Below are positions 1-9,653 of a DNA stretch of 64,000 nucleotides, piece after piece (position 1 is the stretch's first letter; each line of letters opens with the position of its first letter). The notes under the pieces were generated by a model. It did no database searches. It was not told the origin of the DNA and worked only from the letters and a program-made list of their open reading frames with translations. The DNA comes from Polynucleobacter sp. JS-Safj-400b-B2 (GTDB lineage: Bacteria > Pseudomonadota > Gammaproteobacteria > Burkholderiales > Burkholderiaceae), in the NCBI RefSeq assembly GCF_018881975.1, contig NZ_JACVPJ010000003.1, positions 1 through 64,000 on the forward strand. The letters are read 5' to 3'. The translations under genes were made by a program, and so were the position numbers.

Positions 1-120
1 AATTACTCACAGGCTAAGCTTAATGCCATAGCTAGGAAACTGAATGAGCGCCCTAGAAAGACACTAAACTATCAAACACCGGCAGAACGTTTTGCCCAAT
101 CTGTTGCGTTGACCGGTTGA
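1..120 (+). mobile_element. IS30-family transposase, C-terminal fragment (cut by window edge)
   Basis: Frame 1 reads open from the first base to a TGA at 118-120. The 39 residues contain the motif LNERPRKTLNYQTPAERF, the conserved C-terminus of IS30-family DDE transposases (established family knowledge). The catalytic domain lies to the left of the window, so I cannot say whether the element is intact. The minus-strand ORF of the next gene runs antisense into these bases, which suggests that the element landed in or beside that gene. No terminal inverted repeat could be fixed from this side alone. Confidence 0.8.
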
Positions 121-497
121 ATCCAAGGTTCTTTTACGTCATTGACAGTATTACCTGCCGCCTGTATTTCATCCATCGTCCAATAACGAGGACCATTTAA
201 CAAAACAAATGAGGCATCAAAATTCTTCGCAATAGATTCTTTGGTCAAGGTTTTCCACTGTGCTTCAGGACAAAGATTAAGGCCTTGCGTATTAAATACT
301 TTTACCTCTAAATTGAGCCAAGCTCGTTTGCCCACCAGAACTTCGCAATAACGCTGGTTACGCAAATTAGAGACACTTTTCTGAAATACCGGCTGAGAGT
401 CAGCCGATTGGGCAATTGAAGCCCTACAAAGAAGGGCAGAACCCATGAAGAGCAAACCTATTGAAATGAAGTGGGTTGCTTGATTGCGACTAATCAT
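72..497 (-). CDS. Secreted hypothetical protein, probably 3'-truncated by an IS30-type insertion
   Basis: The 141-residue ORF starts with a signal peptide: positively charged N-terminus, hydrophobic stretch around residues 9-22, then a cleavage-like ASIAQ. The mature part has the features YCEVL, LNLEVKVFNTQGLN and LNGPRYW. It resembles an uncharacterised family of secreted Burkholderiales proteins which I recall as clearly longer than this. The last roughly 16 codons (72-120) are antisense to the transposase end, so the native C-terminus has probably been lost and replaced by read-through into the insertion sequence. The function is unknown. It could be expressed as a short protein or be a pseudogene; I favour a truncated remnant. 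Confidence 0.55.
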   Translation of the reverse strand: MISRNQATHFISIGLLFMGSALLCRASIAQSADSQPVFQKSVSNLRNQRYCEVLVGKRAWLNLEVKVFNTQGLNLCPEAQWKTLTKESIAKNFDASFVLLNGPRYWTMDEIQAAGNTVNDVKEPWIQPVNATDWAKRSAGV

Positions 498-543
498 TTT
501 GACGCCCGTTCCAGTGGTAATGTTCGGTACAGCTTACACCTAT

Positions 544-690
544 AAATAAAAAACGCCTGGTCTTTTGAACCAGACGCTCTTATTTCTACAGCCAGATAGC
601 TGGGGAAATTAACGGCTATTACATAATGCTACTCATTCTGCCAGTGTTGCCCATATCAGACATACCACCAGCAGATTCATCTTTTAGGTA
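544..690 (-). repeat. Degenerate second copy of the groEL 3' end and terminator
   Basis: This stretch aligns with 1824-1968, which holds the groEL terminator and the last groEL codons. In the first 80 or so aligned bases I count about six differences. Read on the minus strand it encodes a decayed GroEL tail, DESAGGMSDMGNTGRMSSIM and a stop, compared with the intact Gly-Gly-Met-rich tail of the real gene. The terminator stem (552-578) carries a mismatch. Left of position 690 the resemblance to groEL fades. The 498-832 interval has no intact gene: it holds this remnant, the terminator at 745-767 and the leader of the tctC-type gene. Confidence 0.85.
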
Positions 691-744
691 TTCGATGATA
701 CGAAGAAGGTTTGTTGAGTAAATTTAAGAACTAGTCGCCTTAGG

Positions 745-767
745 AAACTGCCTACGGGCGGTTTTTT
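745..767 (+). terminator. Rho-independent terminator of an absent upstream gene
   Basis: AAACTGCC, a TACG tetraloop, then GGCGGTTT followed by T residues form a compact hairpin with a U tract on the plus strand. No intact plus-strand gene ends just before it, so it probably belonged to a gene now lost from the 500-740 interval. Confidence 0.65.
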
Positions 768-832
768 ATTGCGCTAAGATACGTCATAGAAGCGTCGACA
801 GAATGCTTCATCACTTAATAGGTGGAGACAAT

Positions 833-1809
833 ATGCAATTCAAATCAGCATTTATTGCTTTTTTAATCTCAATATGCGCAATTTTTTGGGTAGGATCAGC
901 CAGCTCACAAAGCAACTACCCTAACCGAACCATTCAAACCGTCATGCCGCTTCAAGCAGGAAGTGGCGTTGACATCTTGATGCGCCCAGTTGCCCAAAAA
1001 ATGGGTGAAAGCCTAGGTCAAGCAATCACAATAGAAAACATTCCAGGAGGCGCGGGATAATTGGCGCAGCTAAGGTTGCACAAAGTCCCGCTGATGGCTA
1101 TGTCTTGGGCGCATTTAATGACAGTATCCTAACGATGTTACCCAATCTATACAAAAAGATTGATTACGATCCGATTCAAAGTTTTGCTCCAATATCTGAG
1201 GTAGCTGCGATTACTTTTGTGATGGTTGCCAACCCAACATTTCCCGGAAATACCGCAGCAGACCTAGTGCGTATTGCTAAAGAAAAGCCCGGTAGGATTG
1301 ACTATGCATCTGGGGGCAATGGTTCACCACAGCATATTGGCATGGAAATCTTCCGCCAATATACTGGCGCCCCAATCGTTCACATTCCTTATCGTGGAGC
1401 TGCTGCAGCAGTCACTGACGTCATGGCAGGCCAAGTACCAGTGATGATCAGCGCTTTATCGGTTGTACTTCCTCATATTCGCGCTGGGAAGCTAAAGGTA
1501 TTGGGAGTGGCGAGTAAAACACGGTCTCCGCTGCTACCCAACGCTCCAACAATTAGTGAGAGCGTAAAAGGTTATGAATTCTCAACCTGGAGCGCCCTAC
1601 TAGCACCCAAAGGTACTTCACCAGCAATTATTGAAAAACTAAATGAGTCTTTAGCAACTGCGCTAAGAGATCCAAAGCTACGTGAACAACTTATTCAGCA
1701 AGGCTTTGAATTTGTCCCTCTCGGCCCAGATCATTTAAAAGAAATGATTGCACAGGGATTGGTAAAGATGAAAAAAGTGATTAAGGATGGCGGTATACAG
1801 CCTGACTAA
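833..1809 (+). pseudogene. Bug-family (TctC) periplasmic substrate-binding protein, broken by one frameshift
   Basis: Two plus-strand frames together make one full-length tripartite tricarboxylate transporter receptor. The first half (833-1060) has a signal peptide and the typical YPNRTIQTVMPLQAGSGVDI start of the ligand domain. It stops at a TAA right after IENIPGGAG. In the next frame the sequence continues as IIGAAKVAQSPADGYVLG and runs to 1809. Adding one base near 1057 restores about 325 residues, the usual family length. The ATG at 833 has a GGTGGA ribosome site; the ATG at 803 has none. Such proteins bind organic acids in the periplasm, often as orphans without a membrane partner, and none lies nearby. 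A sequencing error is the alternative to a true pseudogene. Confidence 0.85.
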
Positions 1810-1822
1810 TTCGAGAAGAACC

Positions 1823-1857
1823 AAATAAAAAAGCGCCTGGTCTTTTGAACCAGGCGC
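1823..1857 (-). terminator. groEL terminator
   Basis: A perfect 9-bp stem, GCGCCTGGT pairing with ACCAGGCGC around an 8-base loop, is followed on the minus strand by a T-rich tract (the complement of AAATAAAAAA). It ends groESL transcription and may also stop the convergent tctC remnant. Confidence 0.8.
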
Positions 1858-1898
1858 TCTTATTTCTACAGCCAGATGGCTGAGGAAAGTAATGGCTA

Positions 1899-3557
<1,659 letters not shown>

Positions 3558-3570
3558 TTAAATACCGAAA

Positions 3571-3861
3571 TTACTTCTGTACAACAGCCATGATGTCGTC
3601 TTCACGCATCACGATGAGTTCTTCGCTGTCAACTTTTACTGTTTGACCTGCATATTTACCAAACAACACACGGTCGCCTACTTTGACGTCAGGTGCATTT
3701 AATTTGCCGCTGTCATCGCGCTTACCTGGGCCTACTGCTAGAACTTCACCTTGATCAGGCTTTTCTGCAGCAGCGTCAGGAATGATGATTCCGGAAGCAG
3801 TTTTTGATTCTTGATCTAAACGCTTGATGATTACGCGATCATGTAAGGGACGCAAATTCAT
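3571..3861 (-). CDS. groS: Co-chaperonin GroES
   Basis: This 96-residue protein is the heptameric lid of GroEL. It begins [14 protein letters not shown] and has the mobile-loop sequence around [11 protein letters not shown], followed by the beta-barrel motif VLAVGPGKR. Length is exactly that of the family. A GGAGAAG ribosome site sits just before the ATG. It is the first gene of groES-groEL and follows a leader of about 130 bases that contains the CIRCE operator. Confidence 0.99.
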   Translation of the reverse strand: MNLRPLHDRVIIKRLDQESKTASGIIIPDAAAEKPDQGEVLAVGPGKRDDSGKLNAPDVKVGDRVLFGKYAGQTVKVDSEELIVMREDDIMAVVQK

Positions 3862-3969
3862 CTCTTCTCCTATGTTAGTAAGTGTTAACTATTTAAATAA
3901 ACTATATAAATCAAAGATTTATAATCTCTTCACACGGAAGCCAAGGGTTATTTAGGTACAAATCACCTT

Positions 3970-3996
3970 TTAGCACTCGCATGTAGGGAGTGCTGA
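3970..3996 (-). promoter_or_regulatory. CIRCE operator (HrcA binding site)
   Basis: TTAGCACTC, nine bases, then GAGTGCTGA matches the CIRCE consensus (TTAGCACTC-N9-GAGTGCTAA) at all but one position. HrcA represses groESL through this element in many bacteria, including betaproteobacteria. It covers the expected transcription start and touches the -10 box of the promoter at 3996-4026, which suits repression by occlusion. Confidence 0.93.
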
Positions 3997-4026
3997 TTAT
4001 ATAGGTCTGAATCCTTGGATTTCAAG
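3996..4026 (-). promoter_or_regulatory. groESL promoter, mixed sigma-70/heat-shock character
   Basis: On the minus strand, CTTGAAA is followed by TATAAT with 18 bases between TTGAAA and TATAAT. That is a good sigma-70 promoter. The same bases, read as CTTGAAA-N14-CCTATAT, also approach the RpoH consensus. Dual HrcA and RpoH control of groESL is known in betaproteobacteria. Which sigma factor acts here is inferred. Confidence 0.65.
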
Positions 4027-4084
4027 AGCAGATCCCCATAAATTCTTTAAGGATTTAGCCCCTATCTATACTTTGGACAGGCTG

Positions 4085-4100
4085 GTAGGACAATTCCTAC
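4085..4100. promoter_or_regulatory. Palindrome GTAGGA-N4-TCCTAC, candidate response-regulator operator
   Basis: This perfect 6+6 inverted repeat lies 77 bp upstream of the EAL/regulator/kinase operon. Dimeric LuxR/NarL-type regulators of the BvgA/EvgA group bind inverted repeats containing similar TTCCTAC half-sites, and the encoded regulator belongs to this group. Autoregulation through this site is an inference. The 3862-4176 gap otherwise holds the groES leader, the CIRCE/promoter block and the leader of this operon. Confidence 0.45.
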
Positions 4101-4176
4101 AGATAAATCAGCCCAAAGCCCTTACCGCTCCAATCCGTCCTGCCTAGACTGGACAGTCACCGATTGGAGAATGCTG

Positions 4177-5019
4177 ATGAGCCCGAAATCCCGGCTGTAC
4201 ACACTTGTAAAGGCATGGAAGAACAAACCCTCCCAAGAAGTACGAGACGCCTGTGGCGACCCCTGGCTTGGCCTAAGCAACCAAGCCCTAGAAGAACACC
4301 AATCCTGGTCTAAGCGACAGGCAATTAGTCATGAACCCATTTTTAACTGCAAGGGCACAAAACTGACAGGATCTTTATTTAGACCACTTCTTATTGCGTC
4401 CAATATGCAATTACTACGCCTTTTTATGGAGGGTCTAGACACTATTGCATATTGGTATCGTACCGGTCGCTTTATTCCCGGCATCTTGCCAATACCAACG
4501 CATGCCATAGCCACAAGCGGATATATAGATGCAATGAGTGAGCTCATTTTGAACTCACGCCTACCGGTTGGCTTAGTAAACATTGGCATTCTAACAATGC
4601 CTGAGTCCAACATTTCTGATGCATGCAAAGAAGGATTGCTACGCTTACGTCGGCTTGGCGTCTTACTGCATTTTATGAAATTTACTGGAAGTGTTGAGGA
4701 GTTGCAGTGGATCACAGAGATGCAATTAGAAGGTGTACATATTGACATGAGTCAGTTTCGTGAGCGTGAGCTAGCAAGCGGTGTACTGGCCCAACTCAGG
4801 CAATCATCCTATTCCCCTACAAAATTTTATGCCAGCAATATCGGGCTGGTAAAGGATTTAGAAAGTGCTTCCACTCTCATTGCCGACCATTCTTATGGTG
4901 GGCTCATGATGCCGCCTGTCAGCCGCCATCAGATGCTACAGATTAACGATAGCCGTATCGCTAAAGCCATTTTTTCGCTGCACCCTCATCAACACCCAAA
5001 CCAAAACGGAGACAAGTAA
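4177..5019 (+). CDS. Degenerate (probably non-catalytic) EAL-domain protein
   Basis: The 280-residue protein has the outline of a c-di-GMP phosphodiesterase EAL domain without its active site. Residues 53-72 correspond to the QPI-to-EAL region, but the Glu-Ala-Leu motif is replaced by GSLFRP. Residues 159-190 match the DDFG-to-KID region, with MK in place of the two Asp and HID in place of KID. Residues 217-253 match the closing QGY-P segment. It has no signal peptide or membrane segment. The ATG at 4177 sits six bases after GGAGA, whereas the ATG at 4171 directly abuts it, so I prefer 4177. The stop overlaps the regulator start by one base (TAATG). A regulatory, ligand- or protein-binding role is likely. 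Bordetella BvgR, an EAL protein beside bvgAS, is a suggestive parallel. Confidence 0.72.
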   Translation: MSPKSRLYTLVKAWKNKPSQEVRDACGDPWLGLSNQALEEHQSWSKRQAISHEPIFNCKGTKLTGSLFRPLLIASNMQLLRLFMEGLDTIAYWYRTGRFIPGILPIPTHAIATSGYIDAMSELILNSRLPVGLVNIGILTMPESNISDACKEGLLRLRRLGVLLHFMKFTGSVEELQWITEMQLEGVHIDMSQFRERELASGVLAQLRQSSYSPTKFYASNIGLVKDLESASTLIADHSYGGLMMPPVSRHQMLQINDSRIAKAIFSLHPHQHPNQNGDK

Positions 5020-5642
5020 TGAGAAAACGCGTGATGTTGGTAGATGACCATCCAGCAATGCTGATGGCTCTTAAAAGTATGTTGCAAGATCAGTTGTTAT
5101 TTGAAATTGCAGGACAAGCCCAGAATGGTGAGGAGTGCCTCAGATCCATGAAAGAGGTTAATCCCAATATGGTGATTCTAGATTTAGATATGCCCAAGAC
5201 AGATGGCTTTGATGTCATACGCCGTATCGGATTAATGTATCCCGAAGTTCGAATGCTTGTTCTCTCCAGCATGGACGAAGCAGTTTACGGCGGTAGAGTT
5301 CGCTCCTTAGGTGGTCATGGCTTTGTAAATAAAACTGCTGGGGCTGATGTGATCTTAGCCGCCTGCGTTGCTATCTCGCAAGGTTACAACTTTTTTACTC
5401 ATGGTAAAAATGGTAATAGCTCATTAACTGATAACGATAAGCTGGCTTTAATTTCTGATCGAGAATTGCAAGTCATGAAATACCTCGGCAAAGGAAATAC
5501 CAATCAACAGATCTCTGACATGTTGCACATCAGCAATAAGACTGTCGCAACTTATAAGACTAGGGTCTTTGACAAATTAGGGATTAACAATATCGCTGAT
5601 CTCATCTTGTTCTGTCGTATGAACAACATTATCGAAAGCTAA
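5019..5642 (+). CDS. NarL/FixJ-family response regulator (BvgA/EvgA-like)
   Basis: The 207-residue protein has a receiver domain (residues 4-120) and a LuxR-type DNA-binding domain (about 140-203). Visible receiver residues are the acidic pair D9-D10, phosphoacceptor D55 in VILDLDMP, S83-S84 and K105. The HTH carries the usual SDRELQVMKYLGKGNTNQQI and SNKTVATYKTRV features. It is probably phosphorylated by the hybrid kinase encoded six bases downstream and controls transcription, possibly including its own operon through the palindrome at 4085-4100. Its translation is likely coupled to the preceding EAL gene. Confidence 0.93.
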   Translation: MRKRVMLVDDHPAMLMALKSMLQDQLLFEIAGQAQNGEECLRSMKEVNPNMVILDLDMPKTDGFDVIRRIGLMYPEVRMLVLSSMDEAVYGGRVRSLGGHGFVNKTAGADVILAACVAISQGYNFFTHGKNGNSSLTDNDKLALISDRELQVMKYLGKGNTNQQISDMLHISNKTVATYKTRVFDKLGINNIADLILFCRMNNIIES

Positions 5643-5648
5643 GTCGCA

Positions 5649-8087
5649 ATGCATCGATCTATCATGCACATTACCCTTTTTGTCATATTGACTGGCTTTA
5701 TGGGTAGTACTTCTGCAAAATTACTCAGCTCAACAGAGCAAAGGTGGATCGATGCCCATCCTGTGGTGCGTTTTAGCATTCACGAAAAATATGCACCCTA
5801 TCTAGAAATTAATGGAAGGGGGGAGTGCGGGGTCTTTCATGGCCTATTAATTAAGTTAGGTGAATTTACCAAGCAAGAATTTCTGCCAAAGTGGCGCAAA
5901 ACTGATCAAGAAGGACTTCAACAACTCGCTGCCGGAGAAGTCGATTTCATCATTGATCCCCCAGTCTTGGATGATGAATACCTCAAGTTCGGCTCATTAT
6001 CGGAAGCAATCTTTTGGGGTCACGATGCCATTCTGACAAGGCGATCAAAACATGATATGCCTATTGAACCAATCAATATTGCGTTCTTTGATCGTGGTTT
6101 TGAAAACCCGCCAATACCTAAACAGCTTCAATCCAGTTCATCTAGTCATATCGATACACTAATCATTGATCTTCTCAAAAAAGATGTTGAAGCACTTGTC
6201 TTACCGCTTCGCTTAGCCCAGCAACTCATTCAACAATTGGAAGGAAGGGATCTAAAGATTGATGGGCTTTACAGCAGAGAACCATTTGCATATCGCTGGC
6301 TCATTTCGCATCAAGATCAGGCTTTACATGGTGTACTTGGACGTTTTCTTAATAATCTAGACCCAATCGCATCTCGCCAACTTTTTAACCTCAATCCATC
6401 CACTTTTGAAACAGAGACTGCCACTCCAGCTTACTTCATGCCCTGGTTCTCCACCTTAGGGATCCTGCTCATTGGCGCCTATTGGTTATGGCGCATGCAT
6501 CAGAAACAATCTCTTCAAAAACAAGAAGCAGATATTCTGATGTCATCAAAAGAGCAGGCTGAACATGCAAATGCTGCGAAGTCCGCCTTCCTTGCCACTA
6601 TGAGTCATGAGATTCGCACGCCAATGAATGCAATTTTGGGTGTTCAAGAACTCTTACTCAAGAGACCTCTTCCTGAAAGTGAAAAAGCTTTATTGAAGAG
6701 TGCGCACTCATCAGCAGAATCTCTTCTCGGAATCCTAAATCAAGTTCTGGATCTCTCAAAAATAGAGGCCGGTAAACTCACACTCAATATTGAACCCTGC
6801 AATCTCAATGCTTTGATAGATGATATCGATTCAGCATTTACGACAGTAGCCCAAAAACAAAGTCTTCAACTTCATACCTCTAAAGACCCACGCATTGCGG
6901 AAGTTTTAATGCTAGATGGATTGCGCTTACGTCAAATATTGCAAAACCTCATTAGTAACGCAATAAAATTCACTGATCAGGGTGAGGTTTATTTTTCAAT
7001 TAGCGTCTTGGCAGATGATCATGCAGGGCAACTGATTGAATTCAGAATTATTGATACGGGAGTTGGCATGGGATCGGAAGAAATTGCCCTTGCGCTGCAA
7101 CCTTTTGAGCAGATACCAGGCACTACTGAACAAGCAAATGGAACTGGTCTTGGTTTAACCATCACCAATCATCTTGTTACCTCAATGAATAGCCAGCTCT
7201 ATTTTGAAAGCGCCCCTGGCTTTGGAAGTAATGTCCATTTTTGTCTCGCATTCCCCCGAACGACCATAGCTGCAACTAGTCCCTCAACTTCAGAACATAC
7301 CAGCCCCTCCAGAAGACTAGTATCTAAGCACGCTCAAAGCGATGAGCCCCCGTTACAAGCCCTAGTAGTCGAAGATCATCCCGCAAGCCGTCAGATTATT
7401 TCTTTACAACTTCAAGTCTTAGGTATCGAAGTATCGGTTTGTGATAACGCTATTTGCGCACTTGATCTCATAGACCAACAAGATTTCGATCTACTCCTAA
7501 CCGATCAATCCATTCCAGGCATGCAGGGGTCAGAACTTGCCAAGCACCTACGAGATAAGGGACATCAAGATCTCATCATTATTGGAATTACTGCCGATAT
7601 TTATGCGCTAGATTCGCGTCAACAATTTTTAGCTGCTGGTATGAATGCTGTTCTCATAAAGCCATTAAGCCTAATGACATTAGAAAATGAACTATCTCGT
7701 TATTTCATATCCAAGGAAACGGATGATGCACCTCTCCCCACAAAAAAATTGGAAGCATATTCATTTGATGCTTTTGGCAATCTCTTAAAAGAAAACCCAG
7801 AATACATTCTGGTCATCCTAGAAGAGATTAAAAAGGTTCATGATGAAGTCCTTGAAACCATCAAGGACGATAAATGCAACGAAAGCGACTTCTGTAGACT
7901 AGTTCATAAGGTGAAAGGGGGCGCACAGTTGTTGAGCGCCCAATCATTTGTTCAGGCTTGCGAATCCTTAGAACAAGAGGGTAATCTAAGCGTTAGGATC
8001 AGCACCTTCATCCAATTGCTAGAGGCGCAAAATCAAATCATTCGCCGTTATCAAGCAAGATATTCAAAGTTTTCGTCTTGGGAGTAG
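5649..8087 (+). CDS. BvgS/EvgS-type hybrid sensor histidine kinase with periplasmic sensor, receiver and HPt domains
   Basis: Order of parts in 812 residues: signal peptide (1-23); one periplasmic solute-binding (SBP_bac_3-like) domain (about 28-250), beginning with the typical EQRWIDAHPVVRFSI; a membrane helix (263-282); HisKA with H320 in SHEIRTPMN; HATPase with N box NLISNAIKFT, IDTGVGM and GTGLGL; a receiver with D619; and an HPt domain with H753 in HKVKGGAQ. This supports a four-step His-Asp-His-Asp relay to the regulator encoded just upstream. BvgS has two sensor domains and a PAS domain; here there is one sensor domain and no evident PAS. The signal sensed is unknown. Probably a three-gene operon. 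Confidence 0.95.
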   Translation: MHRSIMHITLFVILTGFMGSTSAKLLSSTEQRWIDAHPVVRFSIHEKYAPYLEINGRGECGVFHGLLIKLGEFTKQEFLPKWRKTDQEGLQQLAAGEVDFIIDPPVLDDEYLKFGSLSEAIFWGHDAILTRRSKHDMPIEPINIAFFDRGFENPPIPKQLQSSSSSHIDTLIIDLLKKDVEALVLPLRLAQQLIQQLEGRDLKIDGLYSREPFAYRWLISHQDQALHGVLGRFLNNLDPIASRQLFNLNPSTFETETATPAYFMPWFSTLGILLIGAYWLWRMHQKQSLQKQEADILMSSKEQAEHANAAKSAFLATMSHEIRTPMNAILGVQELLLKRPLPESEKALLKSAHSSAESLLGILNQVLDLSKIEAGKLTLNIEPCNLNALIDDIDSAFTTVAQKQSLQLHTSKDPRIAEVLMLDGLRLRQILQNLISNAIKFTDQGEVYFSISVLADDHAGQLIEFRIIDTGVGMGSEEIALALQPFEQIPGTTEQANGTGLGLTITNHLVTSMNSQLYFESAPGFGSNVHFCLAFPRTTIAATSPSTSEHTSPSRRLVSKHAQSDEPPLQALVVEDHPASRQIISLQLQVLGIEVSVCDNAICALDLIDQQDFDLLLTDQSIPGMQGSELAKHLRDKGHQDLIIIGITADIYALDSRQQFLAAGMNAVLIKPLSLMTLENELSRYFISKETDDAPLPTKKLEAYSFDAFGNLLKENPEYILVILEEIKKVHDEVLETIKDDKCNESDFCRLVHKVKGGAQLLSAQSFVQACESLEQEGNLSVRISTFIQLLEAQNQIIRRYQARYSKFSSWE

Positions 8088-8123
8088 CGCTACATCCAGT
8101 AATGTGGGTTTATCCTATGGGAA

Positions 8124-9653
8124 ATGCATCATTTTTTTCCTCGCTCCCTGGCCATAATAGCGGCCGTCTTTTGGCTAGCTAGCTCTTTAGCCAGCGCCAA
8201 TGAAAACGCGCCTCCAGAAATTCCTAAGGCCGTAAGCAGTAGTCTAGAGCGCAATCAAATACCTCTTGATGCTGTAAGCATTTCAGTTTTAGAGATTGAA
8301 CCTGGTCGCTCCGGAAAGAACCTAGCCAAGAAAGTTTTAGATTGGCGCAGTGGCGATCCAATGAACCCTGCTTCAACTATGAAGCTACTCACCACATTGA
8401 GCGGCTTAGATATCTTGGGTCCACAGTATCGCTGGCGAACCAATGTATATACCGATGGTGTGATTCGTCAGGGGGTCTTAAAGGGCAACATTTATTTGCA
8501 GGGCACTGGTGATCCTAAGCTCGTTCCTGAAGAGCTAGCAAAGATGATGAAAGATCTTCAAGGCCTTGGCATTCAGAAGATTGATGGTAATTTATTCTTT
8601 GATCGAAGTGCTTATGCACCGAGTGCGATGGAACACAATACCATTGATGGCGAATCTCTTCGCGCCTATAACGCTCCACCAGACCCTTTGCTCTATGCGT
8701 TTAGAACAATCTCGTTTCAGCTGGGTAAATCGCGTACCGCAGACTTTATAGATATTAACTATAGCCCACCCTTGTCTCAGCTAAAGGTATCCAATCAGAT
8801 GCAATTAGTTGATCGTTCATGCGATAACTGGAAAAGTAATATTCGCTTTAATTTGGATCCAGAAGGCGTCAGCAATACCGATCAGCCCTTAACTGCTCAG
8901 TTCTCTGGTGCATTTCCGAGCTCCTGTAAGGGCGTAAACTTTAATGTCGTCGCATTAGATGCCAATACCTTTCTAACGCAAGGTTTTGCGGCCGCCTGGG
9001 AATTAGCCGGCGGTACATGGACGCAGCCGCCGGTTGGCAAAGACGGTGCTGTACCGCTTGCAGCACGACTACTACTTCAGTTTGAAGGTATTTCATTGGC
9101 AGATGATGTTTTAGACATCAACAAATACTCCAATAACGTCATGGCTCGCCAAGTTCTTTTGACTCTAGCGCTAGAAAAAATGGGTAAGCCTGCAACCACC
9201 GCCAACGGTGACTTAGTGATTCAGAGTTGGCTCAAAAAAAATGGTTTGGACTTTGAGGGTCTGATTATTGAGAATGGCTCAGGGTTATCGCGCAATGAAG
9301 CAATCTCAGCAAGTCAGATGAACCAACTTTTATTGACTGCTCGCAATCTTTCCGTGGGTGATATTTTTTATAACAGCCTACCGATTGCCGGTACAGATGG
9401 CACGATGCGTAATCGCTTGATGAGTCAACTGCGAAAATTTTTACACCTTAAGAAAAAACCAGAAGCTAGAATTAAGACAGGCTCACTTGCAGATGTGCGG
9501 GCAATATCAGGTTATGTTTTAAGTAAATCCGGAAAGATGTATGCGGTAACTTCATTCATCAACCATCCCAATGCCTGGAAAGGTCTAGATGCTCACGATC
9601 AGTTGTTGTCGTGGTTGCTTGAGGATGGGCCAGAACCAAAGCACGCGCGCTGA
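8124..9653 (+). CDS. dacB: D-alanyl-D-alanine carboxypeptidase/endopeptidase (PBP4 family)
   Basis: This 509-residue secreted penicillin-binding protein has all three active-site motifs: S84-T-M-K87, S336-N-N338 and K451-T-G453. The wide gap between the first two is the extra-domain insertion typical of class C (PBP4/DacB) enzymes. A signal peptide covers about residues 1-25. These enzymes trim peptide cross-links of peptidoglycan in the periplasm. The gene follows the kinase gene by 36 bp and may be co-transcribed or independent. Its last 18 codons overlap the end of the convergent tsaC gene. Confidence 0.95.
   Translation: MHHFFPRSLAIIAAVFWLASSLASANENAPPEIPKAVSSSLERNQIPLDAVSISVLEIEPGRSGKNLAKKVLDWRSGDPMNPASTMKLLTTLSGLDILGPQYRWRTNVYTDGVIRQGVLKGNIYLQGTGDPKLVPEELAKMMKDLQGLGIQKIDGNLFFDRSAYAPSAMEHNTIDGESLRAYNAPPDPLLYAFRTISFQLGKSRTADFIDINYSPPLSQLKVSNQMQLVDRSCDNWKSNIRFNLDPEGVSNTDQPLTAQFSGAFPSSCKGVNFNVVALDANTFLTQGFAAAWELAGGTWTQPPVGKDGAVPLAARLLLQFEGISLADDVLDINKYSNNVMARQVLLTLALEKMGKPATTANGDLVIQSWLKKNGLDFEGLIIENGSGLSRNEAISASQMNQLLLTARNLSVGDIFYNSLPIAGTDGTMRNRLMSQLRKFLHLKKKPEARIKTGSLADVRAISGYVLSKSGKMYAVTSFINHPNAWKGLDAHDQLLSWLLEDGPEPKHAR

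Noticed and set aside
803..832. Upstream ATG at 803 for the tctC-type gene
   Set aside because: It has no ribosome site and would place ten residues before a good signal peptide; the ATG at 833 has GGTGGA.
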